From assembly GCF_042684705.1 (NCBI RefSeq), contig NZ_JBHULZ010000023.1:62001-126000 (forward strand): a stretch of DNA of 64,000 nucleotides, written 5' to 3'. Both the position numbers and the translations under genes were made by a program. The notes under the pieces are model-generated. The model was not told the origin of the DNA, did not search any database, and saw only the letters and a list, made by a program, of their open reading frames with translations. How positions within the stretch are numbered: position 1 is the first letter of the stretch; each line of letters begins with the position of its first letter. Shown piece after piece: positions 34,267 to 43,238 of the stretch. Source of the stretch: Mesonia sediminis (GTDB lineage: Bacteria > Bacteroidota > Bacteroidia > Flavobacteriales > Flavobacteriaceae).

Positions 34267-34353
34267 ATATAAATTTTAAATTGAAATGCGAAGAAAGGTT
34301 TAAAACTACTATATTTACCAGGCTAAAATAAGCTTTCTGATTAATTTTTTTTG

Positions 34354-36537
34354 ATGTATAAAAAAGTAGCATTTACTCTTCTTAGTCTTTTTTGGATTTG
34401 TACAGCAATAGCCCAAAATGAAATTGATAATACCGCTTTACGGAACCAATTAGAGCTTTGTTATGAGCACCTTGAGGAAAACCGTTACTTAGATGGTGTT
34501 AAGCAAGCTAATTTACTCTTAGAGCGAGCGCGCAAACAAAAATCTGATGAATACATCGCAGAAACTTATTACTTTCTTGGACTAATCGATGAAACTTCGC
34601 GCGACTATCAAGGAGCCGAAACAAAATACCTAAAAGCACTTGATATAACTACCCAAAATAAGGACACACTTTTTATCATTGACCTCTACAACGGTTTGGG
34701 TTCTATCGCTGCGTTAAAAGATGGTAACTACCAAAAAGCTGAAAACTATTATACCAAAGCTTTAAGTTTTGCAGAAGAAATTGATTCACCTTTTATAACC
34801 ACTTTAACCATTAATCTTTGTTGGAATTTTCTAGATCAACAAAAAACAAATCAGGTGAAACCATATCTCTCTAAACTAAATAATTTTTTAAAATCGCCTC
34901 CTAAAGATGGTGACGAAGTTTTAACTCAGGCCACCAGCGGCTATATATTAGGTCGATATTATTTAGAAACAAGTGATTTTAAGCAAGCCGAAATTTATTT
35001 TGATAAAAGTATTGGCTATGCAAAGAAAATTAAAAATTTAGAGCATTTAAGAGATATATATTGGCAAACCACCAAATTATACGAAGTTCAAAAAAACTAT
35101 GAAAAAGCTCACGAACAGCTTAAAAAATATATTGCCTACAATAATTTATTTTTAGATAATAAAGCCATTCAAAGTTTACGAGCCGAAAAAGTAAAACTTC
35201 AAATAGGAGAATACGAGCGTGCCTTAAACAATTCAGAAAGAGAACATTTGCTGGTTAGTTCTTTGGCTGATAGTAGGAGAAAATTAATTGTGATTTATGC
35301 CATTGCGTTTAGTGTGTTATTGATCTTTTCAGTAATTATTTACAGGCAAAATTCAGCTAAAAAGAAACTAATTTCTGGTTTAGCTAAAAATAATCGGGCC
35401 TTAAAAGAAGCTCGCGAGGCAGCCTTACAAGCCGCAAAAATAAAGACCCAGTTTATAAATAGCATAAGTCACGAAATAAGAACTCCTTTACACGGGGTAA
35501 TAGGGATTACCTCATTGCTCTTGGAAGATGAAAATACCTCTAACAGTAATAAAAAGCTATTAAAATCTTTAAAATTTTCGGGTAACTACTTATTGGGTCT
35601 TATAAGTAATGTTTTGCTTATTAGTAAAATAGACAATAATAAAATTGTTGTTCGGCCAAGAGAAACCAAAATAAAGGGATTTTTAGAAAATGTAATTCAG
35701 TCGGTATCTTTTATAGGAGATAAAAAAGGCGTTGATGTAAAATGGAAATTAGAAAAAGGGGTTCCCAGTTTAATGAAATTAGATCAAGTTGTTCTATTTG
35801 AAATTTTAGTCAATCTTATAGAAAATGCAATTAAATTTAGTCAGCAAAAGCAAGAAGTTAGGCTTGAAGTTTCTCTGCAAGAAAAGACAAGTGATAAGGC
35901 CAAATTACGTTTTAAAGTTATTGATCAAGGCCCAGGTATTCCAAAAGAAAAGCATCGAGAGATTTTTACAGAATTTACACAAGTATCTGCAGAGAAGAAA
36001 AACTTAGAGGGGATAGGCTTAGGTTTGTCTATTGTTAAAAATTTAGTAGAATTATTAGGCTCAAATATTAATATTGATAGTGAACTAGGTAAGGGTACAA
36101 CCTTTTACTTCGATTTAGTAGCCCCTATCATTGTACAACCCGAATTGAATGAAAATAAAGCGCAAAATGCCTCGAACATAGCTCATAAACGAATCTTGTT
36201 GATAGAAGATAACGAGATCAATAAAATGGTGGTCACTAAATTCCTATCAAACCAAGAGGTTAAATTAGATATAGCATCAGAAGGTAATCAAGGTCTAGCT
36301 CTTTACAAAGAAAATGAGTATGATATACTTTTGGTAGATATTAACATTCCAGGAATGAACGGCTTTGATATAACTAGAGAAATAAGAAAAACCAATCGAG
36401 AAGTACCAATCATAGCGGTTACAGCATCTGAATTAAAAGAGATTCAATGTTTAGCCGATACGGTGGGAATTACCGACATTTTAATCAAACCATTTAATAA
36501 AGAAACCCTAATCGACATGCTACAGAAGTATCTGTAA
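34354..36537 (+). CDS. hybrid sensor histidine kinase with periplasmic TPR domain
   Basis: 727 residues. A signal peptide (about 1-20) is followed by about six TPR repeats in the periplasm, a membrane segment (about 308-328, IYAIAFSVLLIFSVIIY), then a cytoplasmic HisKA domain with the phospho-His at 373 (SISHEIRTPLHG), a HATPase domain with N, G1 and G2 boxes (LVNLIENAIKFSQQ, VIDQGPGIPKE, EGIGLGLSIV), and a receiver domain with phospho-Asp at 662 (LLVDINIPGMNG). No output domain follows, so a separate partner regulator must be used. The ATG at 34354 is chosen over a TTG one codon upstream. Confidence 0.93.
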   Translation: MYKKVAFTLLSLFWICTAIAQNEIDNTALRNQLELCYEHLEENRYLDGVKQANLLLERARKQKSDEYIAETYYFLGLIDETSRDYQGAETKYLKALDITTQNKDTLFIIDLYNGLGSIAALKDGNYQKAENYYTKALSFAEEIDSPFITTLTINLCWNFLDQQKTNQVKPYLSKLNNFLKSPPKDGDEVLTQATSGYILGRYYLETSDFKQAEIYFDKSIGYAKKIKNLEHLRDIYWQTTKLYEVQKNYEKAHEQLKKYIAYNNLFLDNKAIQSLRAEKVKLQIGEYERALNNSEREHLLVSSLADSRRKLIVIYAIAFSVLLIFSVIIYRQNSAKKKLISGLAKNNRALKEAREAALQAAKIKTQFINSISHEIRTPLHGVIGITSLLLEDENTSNSNKKLLKSLKFSGNYLLGLISNVLLISKIDNNKIVVRPRETKIKGFLENVIQSVSFIGDKKGVDVKWKLEKGVPSLMKLDQVVLFEILVNLIENAIKFSQQKQEVRLEVSLQEKTSDKAKLRFKVIDQGPGIPKEKHREIFTEFTQVSAEKKNLEGIGLGLSIVKNLVELLGSNINIDSELGKGTTFYFDLVAPIIVQPELNENKAQNASNIAHKRILLIEDNEINKMVVTKFLSNQEVKLDIASEGNQGLALYKENEYDILLVDINIPGMNGFDITREIRKTNREVPIIAVTASELKEIQCLADTVGITDILIKPFNKETLIDMLQKYL

Positions 36538-36624
36538 AAAACTTCGATTTTATGGTTTTAAAACTTCTAAAAACGGTTTCATTTTTATGTAAACCTTACT
36601 ATATTAGCATCAAGCAAGTAAACT

Positions 36625-38481
36625 ATGGAGGAAACAAAGTATACCGAAGATAACATTAGATCTTTAGACTGGAAAGAACACATTCGTATGCGTCCTGGTA
36701 TGTATATCGGTAAGCTTGGTGATGGCTCAAGTGCCGATGATGGAATTTATATTCTTCTAAAAGAAGTTTTAGACAATTCTATAGATGAATATGTAATGGG
36801 CGCGGGTAAAACCATAGAAATTTCTATACAAGGAACACGGGTGATTGTAAGAGATTATGGTAGAGGAATACCGTTGGGCAAGGTGGTTGATGTAGTGTCT
36901 AAAATGAATACAGGAGGTAAGTACGATACCAAAGCTTTTAAAAAATCTGTTGGTCTTAATGGTGTTGGTACCAAAGCCGTAAATGCGCTCTCCAGTTATT
37001 TTAGAGTAGAATCTACACGTGAAGGTAAATCGGCTTCTGCCGAATTTGAGAAAGGAGAATTACTTGAACAAGAATTTTTAGAAGAGACCTCAAGAAGAAA
37101 AGGTACAAAAGTTAGTTTTATACCAGATGAGCAAATCTTTAAAAATTATAAATATCGACATGAATATGTGTCGAAAATGCTTAAAAACTATGTATACTTA
37201 AATCCGGGTTTAACCATTGTTTTTAATGGCGAAAAATATTTTTCGGAAAATGGGTTAAAGGACCTATTAGCAGAAAATATAAATGAAGAAAATCGTTTGT
37301 TTCCTATCGCACACCTCAAAGGCAACGATATTGAGGTAGCGATTACTTACAACAAGACGCAGTATAGCGAAGAGTATCATTCTTTTGTTAACGGACAACA
37401 TACCACACAGGGAGGTACACATTTAGCGGCTTTTAGAGAAGCTATAGTCAAAACTATTCGTGAGTTTTATAATAAAAATTTTGACGCCAGTGATATTAGA
37501 AAAAGTATCGTCTCTGCAGTAAGCATTAAGGTGATGGAGCCTGTTTTTGAAAGTCAAACCAAAACCAAATTAGGTAGCACAGAAATGGGAGGTGACCTGC
37601 CAACGGTGAGAACCTATATTGTAGATTTTGTAAAACGAAAATTTGATAATTATCTACATAAAAATCCGGAAACAGCAGAGAAACTGCATAAAAAGATTCT
37701 ACAGGCCGAAAAAGAACGAAAAGATCTATCGGGTATTCGTAAATTAGCGCGTGAAAGAGCAAAAAAAGCCAGTTTACATAATAAAAAATTGCGTGACTGT
37801 AGAATACATCTGGGCGATGTAAAAAAAGAACGTAACCTAGAAACAACTTTGTTTATTACCGAGGGAGACTCAGCAAGTGGTAGTATTACCAAGTCTAGAG
37901 ATGTAAATACACAAGCCGTTTTTAGTCTAAAAGGTAAACCTTTAAACAGTTACGGTTTAACTAAAAAAATTGTTTACGAAAATGAGGAATTTAATCTGCT
38001 TCAAGCCGCTTTGAACATAGAAGATTCTATGGAAGATTTGCGTTACAATAATATTGTAATTGCTACAGATGCCGATGTAGACGGTATGCATATTAGATTA
38101 CTGTTGATTACTTTCTTTTTACAATTTTTCCCAGAATTAATAAAAGAAGGTCATTTGTATATTCTACAAACTCCTTTGTTTAGAGTGCGCAATAAAAAAG
38201 AAACAATTTACTGCTATTCTGAAGAAGAGAAACAAGCTGCTATTGCTAAATTAAAAGGGAATCCAGAAATAACTAGATTTAAAGGTTTAGGTGAAATTTC
38301 TCCCGATGAATTTAAAAATTTTATAGGTGAAGATATCCGATTAGATCCGATTATGCTTGATAAAGATATGGGTATTGAAGAAATGTTAAGTTTTTATATG
38401 GGGAAAAACACTGCAGATAGACAAAACTTCATAATTGAAAATTTAAAAGTAGAGCTAGATCCTATTGAAGAAACAGCTTAA
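36625..38481 (+). CDS. parE: DNA topoisomerase IV subunit B
   Basis: 618 residues. It is the ATPase half of topoisomerase IV, which decatenates daughter chromosomes. GHKL ATPase marks are LKEVLDNSIDEYVMGAG, DYGRGIPLG and VGLNGVGTKAVNALS. The TOPRIM domain has TEGDSASGSI and IATDADVDGMHIRLLL. Compared with GyrB it is shorter and lacks the large insert. The next two genes are a small membrane protein and parC on the same strand. The start follows an 87-base gap from the kinase. Confidence 0.95.
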   Translation: MEETKYTEDNIRSLDWKEHIRMRPGMYIGKLGDGSSADDGIYILLKEVLDNSIDEYVMGAGKTIEISIQGTRVIVRDYGRGIPLGKVVDVVSKMNTGGKYDTKAFKKSVGLNGVGTKAVNALSSYFRVESTREGKSASAEFEKGELLEQEFLEETSRRKGTKVSFIPDEQIFKNYKYRHEYVSKMLKNYVYLNPGLTIVFNGEKYFSENGLKDLLAENINEENRLFPIAHLKGNDIEVAITYNKTQYSEEYHSFVNGQHTTQGGTHLAAFREAIVKTIREFYNKNFDASDIRKSIVSAVSIKVMEPVFESQTKTKLGSTEMGGDLPTVRTYIVDFVKRKFDNYLHKNPETAEKLHKKILQAEKERKDLSGIRKLARERAKKASLHNKKLRDCRIHLGDVKKERNLETTLFITEGDSASGSITKSRDVNTQAVFSLKGKPLNSYGLTKKIVYENEEFNLLQAALNIEDSMEDLRYNNIVIATDADVDGMHIRLLLITFFLQFFPELIKEGHLYILQTPLFRVRNKKETIYCYSEEEKQAAIAKLKGNPEITRFKGLGEISPDEFKNFIGEDIRLDPIMLDKDMGIEEMLSFYMGKNTADRQNFIIENLKVELDPIEETA

Positions 38482-38485
38482 AAAT

Positions 38486-38965
38486 ATGCGCTTTAATAAC
38501 CTTAAGTTAACGCAATATGTGCCGGTAATTTATTTTTTGATGCTGGTGTCATACTTGGCCATTTGCATACTCTATTTTAGTTTGAATAATTTTTCCTTTA
38601 CGGATTGGTTCACCAGTATAAATTTAATTTTTCTGTTGGTTTTTCTGTACTGCTTTTTTAATTTAAAATATTTTGAATATGATGGATTAGGAGCAACCTT
38701 GAGCTTCACCAATAGAGGTGGGTTTTTGTCGGAGTATTGGAATTATAAAAACAAGAAAGCTGAATTCCCTAAACAGAAACTAGATGATTTTAAAATCAAG
38801 AACTATTTTTTTATTAAAATATTAGAATTACAAATTTGTTCAAAATCCACTAAACGCAGGCGAGCAATTCAATTTAATATTAGTTTTTTAAGTAAAAAGA
38901 AAATTGGATACTTGCAGAATGAGCTGCATAGAATTTTAGAGAACAAAACATTTGAAGCCAATTAA
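38486..38965 (+). CDS. small membrane protein between parE and parC
   Basis: 159 residues from the ATG at 38486, 4 bases after the parE stop. Two membrane segments are close together (about 15-35 and 45-60), then a cytoplasmic beta-rich part (YFEYDGLGATLSFTNRG) that resembles bacterial PH-like domains, with a basic C-terminal helix. It ends one base before the ATG of parC, so the three genes form one unit. Whether it helps topoisomerase IV, for example by membrane placement, is unknown. I do not recognise a named family. Confidence 0.7.
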   Translation: MRFNNLKLTQYVPVIYFLMLVSYLAICILYFSLNNFSFTDWFTSINLIFLLVFLYCFFNLKYFEYDGLGATLSFTNRGGFLSEYWNYKNKKAEFPKQKLDDFKIKNYFFIKILELQICSKSTKRRRAIQFNISFLSKKKIGYLQNELHRILENKTFEAN

Positions 38966-38966
38966 T

Positions 38967-41603
38967 ATGAGCGAAAAAGAGTCAGCAGAAAATAATTTTG
39001 AGACCAATAAGAATCAAGAAATAACCCGGGTTACGGGTATGTATAAAGACTGGTTTCTTGATTACGCCTCTTACGTAATTCTAGAAAGAGCAGTACCAGC
39101 GCTTGAAGATGGATTCAAACCTGTTCATAGGCGTATTATGCAATCTATGAAAGACTTAGATGATGGCAGGTACAATAAAGTGGCTAATATTGTGGGGCAC
39201 ACAATGCAATACCACCCTCACGGCGACGCTAGTATCGCAGATGCTTTAGTTCAAATAGGGCAAAAAGATTTGCTCATTGATACACAAGGTAACTGGGGTA
39301 ACATTTTAACCGGCGATCGGGCGGCAGCACCAAGATATATTGAAGCCAGACTCTCAAAATTTGCTCTAGAGGTAATTTATAACCCAAAAATTACCAACTG
39401 GCAAGCCTCTTATGACGGTAGAAGAAAAGAACCTATTGCTTTGCCAGTAATGTTTCCTTTGCTGTTGGCTCAAGGAGCAGAAGGAATTGCAGTTGGTTTA
39501 AGTACCAGAATATTGCCTCATAATTTTAATGAGTTGATAGATGCTAGCATTCAACACCTTAGAGGTAAACGCTTTAAATTATACCCTGATTTTCCTACGG
39601 CGGGAATTATGGATGTTAGCAATTATAACGATGGTTTAAGAGGGGGTAAAGTGCGTATACGCGCTAAAATAAATCAATTAGACAAGCATACTTTAGTAAT
39701 AAATGAGATTCCTTATGGAACCACAACTGGCACGTTAATAGAATCTATCATTAAAGCCAATGAGAAAGGCAAAATTAAAGTAAAGCATATTGAAGACAAT
39801 ACTGCCGAGCAGGTTGAAATTTTAATTCACTTGCCTAACAGTATCTCTCCAGATAAAACCATCGATGCGCTTTACGCTTTTACAAATTGCGAAATTTCAA
39901 TATCACCTTTATCTTGTATTATCATTGATCATAAACCTCATTTTTTAGGTGTTTCTGAAATTCTAAAGTTAAGTACTAACCATACACTTGAGTTACTTAA
40001 AAAAGATTTAGAAATAAAACTTGATGAGCACGAAGAACAATGGCATTTTGCTTCGCTTGAGCGGATTTTTATCGAGAAAAGAATTTATCGCGATATAGAA
40101 AATCAAGACACCTGGGAAGGGGTTCTTCAAGCTATAGATGATGGTTTAAAGCCACATATACAACATTTAAAAAGAGCGGTGACTCGCGAAGATTTAATAC
40201 GATTAACCGAAATTAAAATTAAACGTATATCTAAGTTTGACCTTGATAAAGCTCAACAAAAGATAGAAGCGCTAGAAGATGAAATAACCAAAATAAAACA
40301 TAATTTAGCAAACCTTATCGATTATGCTGTTGATTATTTTAACCGCTTAAAAAAGAACTTTGGAAAAGACAAAGAGCGTAAAACAGAACTGCGCCTTTTT
40401 GAAGATATTGAAGCTACAAAAGTAGTTATCAGAAACACAAAACTTTACGTAAATAGAAAAGAAGGATTTATAGGCACCTCTCTAAAAAAAGATGAGTATG
40501 TAGGTGATTGCAGTGATATAGATGATATAATTTGCTTCACACAAGATGGCATTATGAAGGTTACAAGGGTAGATAGCAAAATCTTCATCGGTAAAAATAT
40601 TATTCACGTTGCCGTTTTTAAGAAAAAAGATAAAAGAACAATTTACAATTTAATTTATCGTAACGGCACAGGTGGCAACGCTTATGTAAAAAGATTTGCG
40701 GTTACTTCTATAACGAGAGATAAAGAGTATAGTGTTGGTAAGGGTAAACCTGGAACAAAAATTCTTTACTTTTCAGCTAATCCTAATGGGGAGGCCGAAA
40801 AGGTAGCCATTTATCTTCGCCAAATAGGAGCACTTAAAAAATTACGATTCGAATTAGATTTTGCCGACCAATTAATTAAAGGAAGAACCGCAAAAGGCAA
40901 TTTAGTAAGTAAACACCCAATTAAAAAAGTGGAGCTTAAAGAAGAGGGCGTATCTACTTTAAAACCACGAAAAATTTGGTTTGATGAAACTATTAAACGA
41001 TTAAATGTTGAAGAAAGAGGAGAGTTGTTAGGAGAGTTTAAAGGTGAAGATCGTATTCTATTAGTTACTCAAAAAGGAGTCGCGTCTACCATTAAACCCG
41101 AGTTGATTACGCGGTTTGATGATAATTATGTGGTTCTTGAAAAATGGAATCCAGAAATTCCATTGACTGCAGTTTATTGGGAAGGAGAAAAAGAAAGGTA
41201 CTATGTTAAGCGATTTTTTATTGAGAATGAAGAGAAAGAAGAATTAATAATTACAGACCATCCCAAATCACAATTAGAGTTAATATCTACCGATCTAATT
41301 CCTGTATTGGAAATTAAATATAGGAAACAAAGGGGTAAAGAACAGAGACCCAATGATACCGTAAACCTAGAAGAATTCATTGCGGTTAAAGGTATAAAAG
41401 CCCAAGGAAACCAGTTAACCACTGAAAAAGTTACTCAATTGCAGTTGTTAGAGCCTATTCCACCGACGTCTGAAGTAGAGGCTTCTCAAGAAGATAATGG
41501 CCGAGATGATAAGTTAGAAATTGGTACATTAGAGAAACAAACCAAAGCACCAGAAGAGAAACAAGCCAGTTTGTTTGATGAGGAAAAAAATAATAAAGAA
41601 TAG
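38967..41603 (+). CDS. parC: DNA topoisomerase IV subunit A
   Basis: 878 residues. It is the DNA-cutting half of topoisomerase IV. The active Tyr is Tyr124 in AAPRYIEARLS, with YHPHGDASIADALVQIG before it. A long coiled arm (about 360-450) and a C-terminal beta-propeller-like region follow, then an acidic tail (EEKNNKE). The GyrA-type QRRGGKG box is absent, as expected for ParC. The ATG at 38967 is chosen over a TTG at 38952 that overlaps the preceding gene. MscL begins 3 bases after the stop. Confidence 0.94.
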   Translation: MSEKESAENNFETNKNQEITRVTGMYKDWFLDYASYVILERAVPALEDGFKPVHRRIMQSMKDLDDGRYNKVANIVGHTMQYHPHGDASIADALVQIGQKDLLIDTQGNWGNILTGDRAAAPRYIEARLSKFALEVIYNPKITNWQASYDGRRKEPIALPVMFPLLLAQGAEGIAVGLSTRILPHNFNELIDASIQHLRGKRFKLYPDFPTAGIMDVSNYNDGLRGGKVRIRAKINQLDKHTLVINEIPYGTTTGTLIESIIKANEKGKIKVKHIEDNTAEQVEILIHLPNSISPDKTIDALYAFTNCEISISPLSCIIIDHKPHFLGVSEILKLSTNHTLELLKKDLEIKLDEHEEQWHFASLERIFIEKRIYRDIENQDTWEGVLQAIDDGLKPHIQHLKRAVTREDLIRLTEIKIKRISKFDLDKAQQKIEALEDEITKIKHNLANLIDYAVDYFNRLKKNFGKDKERKTELRLFEDIEATKVVIRNTKLYVNRKEGFIGTSLKKDEYVGDCSDIDDIICFTQDGIMKVTRVDSKIFIGKNIIHVAVFKKKDKRTIYNLIYRNGTGGNAYVKRFAVTSITRDKEYSVGKGKPGTKILYFSANPNGEAEKVAIYLRQIGALKKLRFELDFADQLIKGRTAKGNLVSKHPIKKVELKEEGVSTLKPRKIWFDETIKRLNVEERGELLGEFKGEDRILLVTQKGVASTIKPELITRFDDNYVVLEKWNPEIPLTAVYWEGEKERYYVKRFFIENEEKEELIITDHPKSQLELISTDLIPVLEIKYRKQRGKEQRPNDTVNLEEFIAVKGIKAQGNQLTTEKVTQLQLLEPIPPTSEVEASQEDNGRDDKLEIGTLEKQTKAPEEKQASLFDEEKNNKE

Positions 41604-41606
41604 AAC

Positions 41607-42074
41607 ATGCTCTTTAAAGGGAAAAATATTTTAGAGGAGTTTAAAGAGTTTGCCATAAAAGGCAATATGATTGATATCGCTGTTGGTGTGATAATAGGAA
41701 GCGCTTTTAATCAAGTAATTGATGTATTGGTGAAAAAGGTTATTATGCCTCCTTTATCTCTACTTACTGATGGTATAAATTTTATAGATAAAAAAATAAT
41801 ATTGCGCCACGCTCTAAAAGAGGGAGGCAAAATAATTAAAGAAGAAGTTTATATCGGGTATGGTGAATTGCTCACGGTTCTACTTAATTTCTTAATAATT
41901 TCATTTACGGTATTTATAGTCATCAGAGTTTTTAATCAACTGCGTAAAAATGCAGAGGACACTAAAAACAAGCATGTATCAACACCCAAAAATATAGAAT
42001 TATTAAGTGACCTAAAATTACTTATGCAAGAACAGAATGCTTTATTAAAAGAGAAAAATAAAGCCAATTCTTAA
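41607..42074 (+). CDS. mscL: large-conductance mechanosensitive channel
   Basis: 155 residues. The first helix EFKEFAIKGNMIDIAVGVIIGSAF is the MscL pore signature; the second membrane segment is LTVLLNFLIISFTVFIVIRVFNQL (about 92-115). MscL opens under high membrane tension to release solutes in hypo-osmotic shock. The periplasmic loop is somewhat longer than in E. coli, and a Lys-rich tail ends the protein. It starts 3 bases after parC and is likely cotranscribed. Confidence 0.93.
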   Translation: MLFKGKNILEEFKEFAIKGNMIDIAVGVIIGSAFNQVIDVLVKKVIMPPLSLLTDGINFIDKKIILRHALKEGGKIIKEEVYIGYGELLTVLLNFLIISFTVFIVIRVFNQLRKNAEDTKNKHVSTPKNIELLSDLKLLMQEQNALLKEKNKANS

Positions 42075-42094
42075 TGCTTTTTAGAATAATAAAG

Positions 42095-42115
42095 GATTAA
42101 ATACCTACTTTAATC
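42095..42115. terminator. weak hairpin between mscL and the lipoprotein gene
   Basis: A 7-bp stem gattaaa / tttaatc with a 7-base loop at a convergent junction. No good T-run, so termination is uncertain. Confidence 0.35.
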
Positions 42116-42481
42116 TACTTTTATAACGGTTCCTTTTTGTTTCTTGGTTTCTCCCACAATTGAATATTCAAAGGTATAGGTATTACCTTTGGTAGTTAGT
42201 ATCTTCATATGCAATGGTTTTTCTTCTGCCATATTTTTCGGATTCAAATTTTTAAGTATGTACTCGCACTCATTGATCCATCTTATGCTACTACTATCCA
42301 CTTCATTCTTAAAATAATCAATCTCAATACTGTCATTGCGCACAAATCTGGTTTTAACCAATTCACCATTAAGATAGGTTTCAAACTCAAAACTACCTGT
42401 CTTAAAATCGGTGCAATTACGGCTAGGGCTATAGCAAGAAACCAAAGCTAAAAACATCAGCAAAAGAAATGTATTTTTCAT
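42110..42481 (-). CDS. small lipoprotein of unknown function
   Basis: 123 residues with a lipobox LALVSC (Cys at 16). The mature part has CTDFKTGSFEFETYLNGEL, VRNDSIEIDYFKNEVDSSS and KQKGTVIKVD, a compact beta fold. I recall similar small Flavobacterial proteins labelled DNA topoisomerase IV in databases, which would be a transferred neighbour name and not a function. It lies 40 bases after the XRE regulator on the same strand and may be cotranscribed. Confidence 0.75.
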   Translation of the reverse strand: MKNTFLLLMFLALVSCYSPSRNCTDFKTGSFEFETYLNGELVKTRFVRNDSIEIDYFKNEVDSSSIRWINECEYILKNLNPKNMAEEKPLHMKILTTKGNTYTFEYSIVGETKKQKGTVIKVD

Positions 42482-42521
42482 TGAATTTTTTTAACCGCTA
42501 ATTTAAGTAATATAACTGCAA

Positions 42522-42941
42522 TTAATCAGTAAAACTTTCGAAAGTTCCATCTTTATAAAAGATAACTATTCGACTGATGGATTTGTTTTTTGGGTAGCTT
42601 CCAGTGGTATTCTTTTCTGCCTCCTTAGTTACTTGCAAATTTTCCTTTGTTTGAAATAAATCAGGAATACTTGTTTTCTCTAAAGTTGGAGGGGTAGGAG
42701 TTTCTAAATTTTTAGAACTTGGAAATTTTCCTTTTCCATTTAAAAGCCAATATAGATTTACTTCGGGAAACCGCTCAATTACTTTTAACACAAATTCTAA
42801 GCTAGGTTTATTACGACCAGAAAGAATATGAGAGATAGAAGAACGTCCAACTTGAATTTCTTCAGCAAAAGCAGCAGCCGTTAAATCATAGTAGGCTAAA
42901 ATTTTATCAAGTCGTTTTGTAAATGCTTTCGTGTTCACCAT
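42522..42941 (-). CDS. XRE-type helix-turn-helix transcriptional regulator
   Basis: 139 residues from the ATG at 42941; a TTG three codons upstream also fits. The N-terminal HTH (about 8-65) contains AAFAEEIQVGRSSISHILSGRNKPSLEFVLKVI, a Cro/C1 fold. The C-terminal 75 residues are low complexity with a conserved-looking end (SRIVIFYKDGTFESF). The divergent gene is an M14 carboxypeptidase, and five TTTAC-N4-GTAAA palindromes lie around the two promoters. One site overlaps this start codon and another overlaps its -7 box, which implies autorepression. That it binds these sites is inference. Confidence 0.88.
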   Translation of the reverse strand: MVNTKAFTKRLDKILAYYDLTAAAFAEEIQVGRSSISHILSGRNKPSLEFVLKVIERFPEVNLYWLLNGKGKFPSSKNLETPTPPTLEKTSIPDLFQTKENLQVTKEAEKNTTGSYPKNKSISRIVIFYKDGTFESFTD

Positions 42942-42947
42942 TGTAAA
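42934..42947. promoter_or_regulatory. operator-like palindrome A
   Basis: TTCAC-CATT-GTAAA, one mismatch to the TTTAC-N4-GTAAA consensus of this region. It overlaps the start codon of the XRE gene. Confidence 0.5.
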
Positions 42948-42968
42948 CAATATAAACTAAATTGATTG

Positions 42969-42982
42969 TTTACAAATGTAAT
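42969..42982. promoter_or_regulatory. operator-like palindrome B over the XRE promoter
   Basis: TTTAC-AAAT-GTAAT, one mismatch. Its minus strand contains TACATTTG (42980-42973), the -7 box of the XRE promoter. Confidence 0.6.
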
Positions 42983-43003
42983 AAATAATAATAACAGTAT
43001 CAA
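42973..43003 (-). promoter_or_regulatory. XRE gene promoter
   Basis: On the minus strand, TTG at 43003-43001, a 20-base spacer, then TACATTTG at 42980-42973. The -7 box is inside palindrome B, and the start codon lies 31 bases further. Confidence 0.65.
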
Positions 43004-43145
43004 AAACTTTATTCCTAGTCACTAATTACATTAAACAAAAACTTTAATTGAAACAATATAAAATACTCAAAACAAGTTTATTGTAAATTATTTTTAATTA
43101 CATAGGATACTTTCCAAACAACCCGTTTACCCGTAGCGGGGTAGA

Positions 43146-43159
43146 TTTACAATTGTAAC
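43146..43159. promoter_or_regulatory. operator-like palindrome C
   Basis: TTTAC-AATT-GTAAC, one mismatch to the local consensus. It lies 34 bases from palindrome D. Confidence 0.5.
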
Positions 43160-43179
43160 AATTTCAATTTTTCTTTTTG

Positions 43180-43193
43180 TTTACATATGTAAA
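43180..43193. promoter_or_regulatory. operator-like palindrome D
   Basis: TTTAC-ATAT-GTAAA, a perfect 14-base palindrome. It begins 24 bases upstream of palindrome E. Confidence 0.6.
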
Positions 43194-43203
43194 TTAAAGA
43201 ATG

Positions 43204-43217
43204 TTTACTTTTGTAAA
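43204..43217. promoter_or_regulatory. operator-like palindrome E over the carboxypeptidase promoter
   Basis: TTTAC-TTTT-GTAAA, with both arms perfect. It contains TACTTTTG (43206-43213), the likely -7 box of the M14 gene, so binding would block transcription. No TTG at the 20-base spacing. Confidence 0.6.
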
Positions 43218-43238
43218 CAATAAAAAAGAAACCTCAAA

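Noticed and set aside
37526..37846. Antisense reading frame of 106 codons inside parE
   Set aside because: It lies wholly opposite a conserved gene, has odd composition rich in Phe and Leu, and shows no domain.
42110..42481. Labelling the small lipoprotein as DNA topoisomerase IV
   Set aside because: It is a 123-residue lipoprotein with no topoisomerase domain; the label seems to come from neighbouring parC and parE genes.
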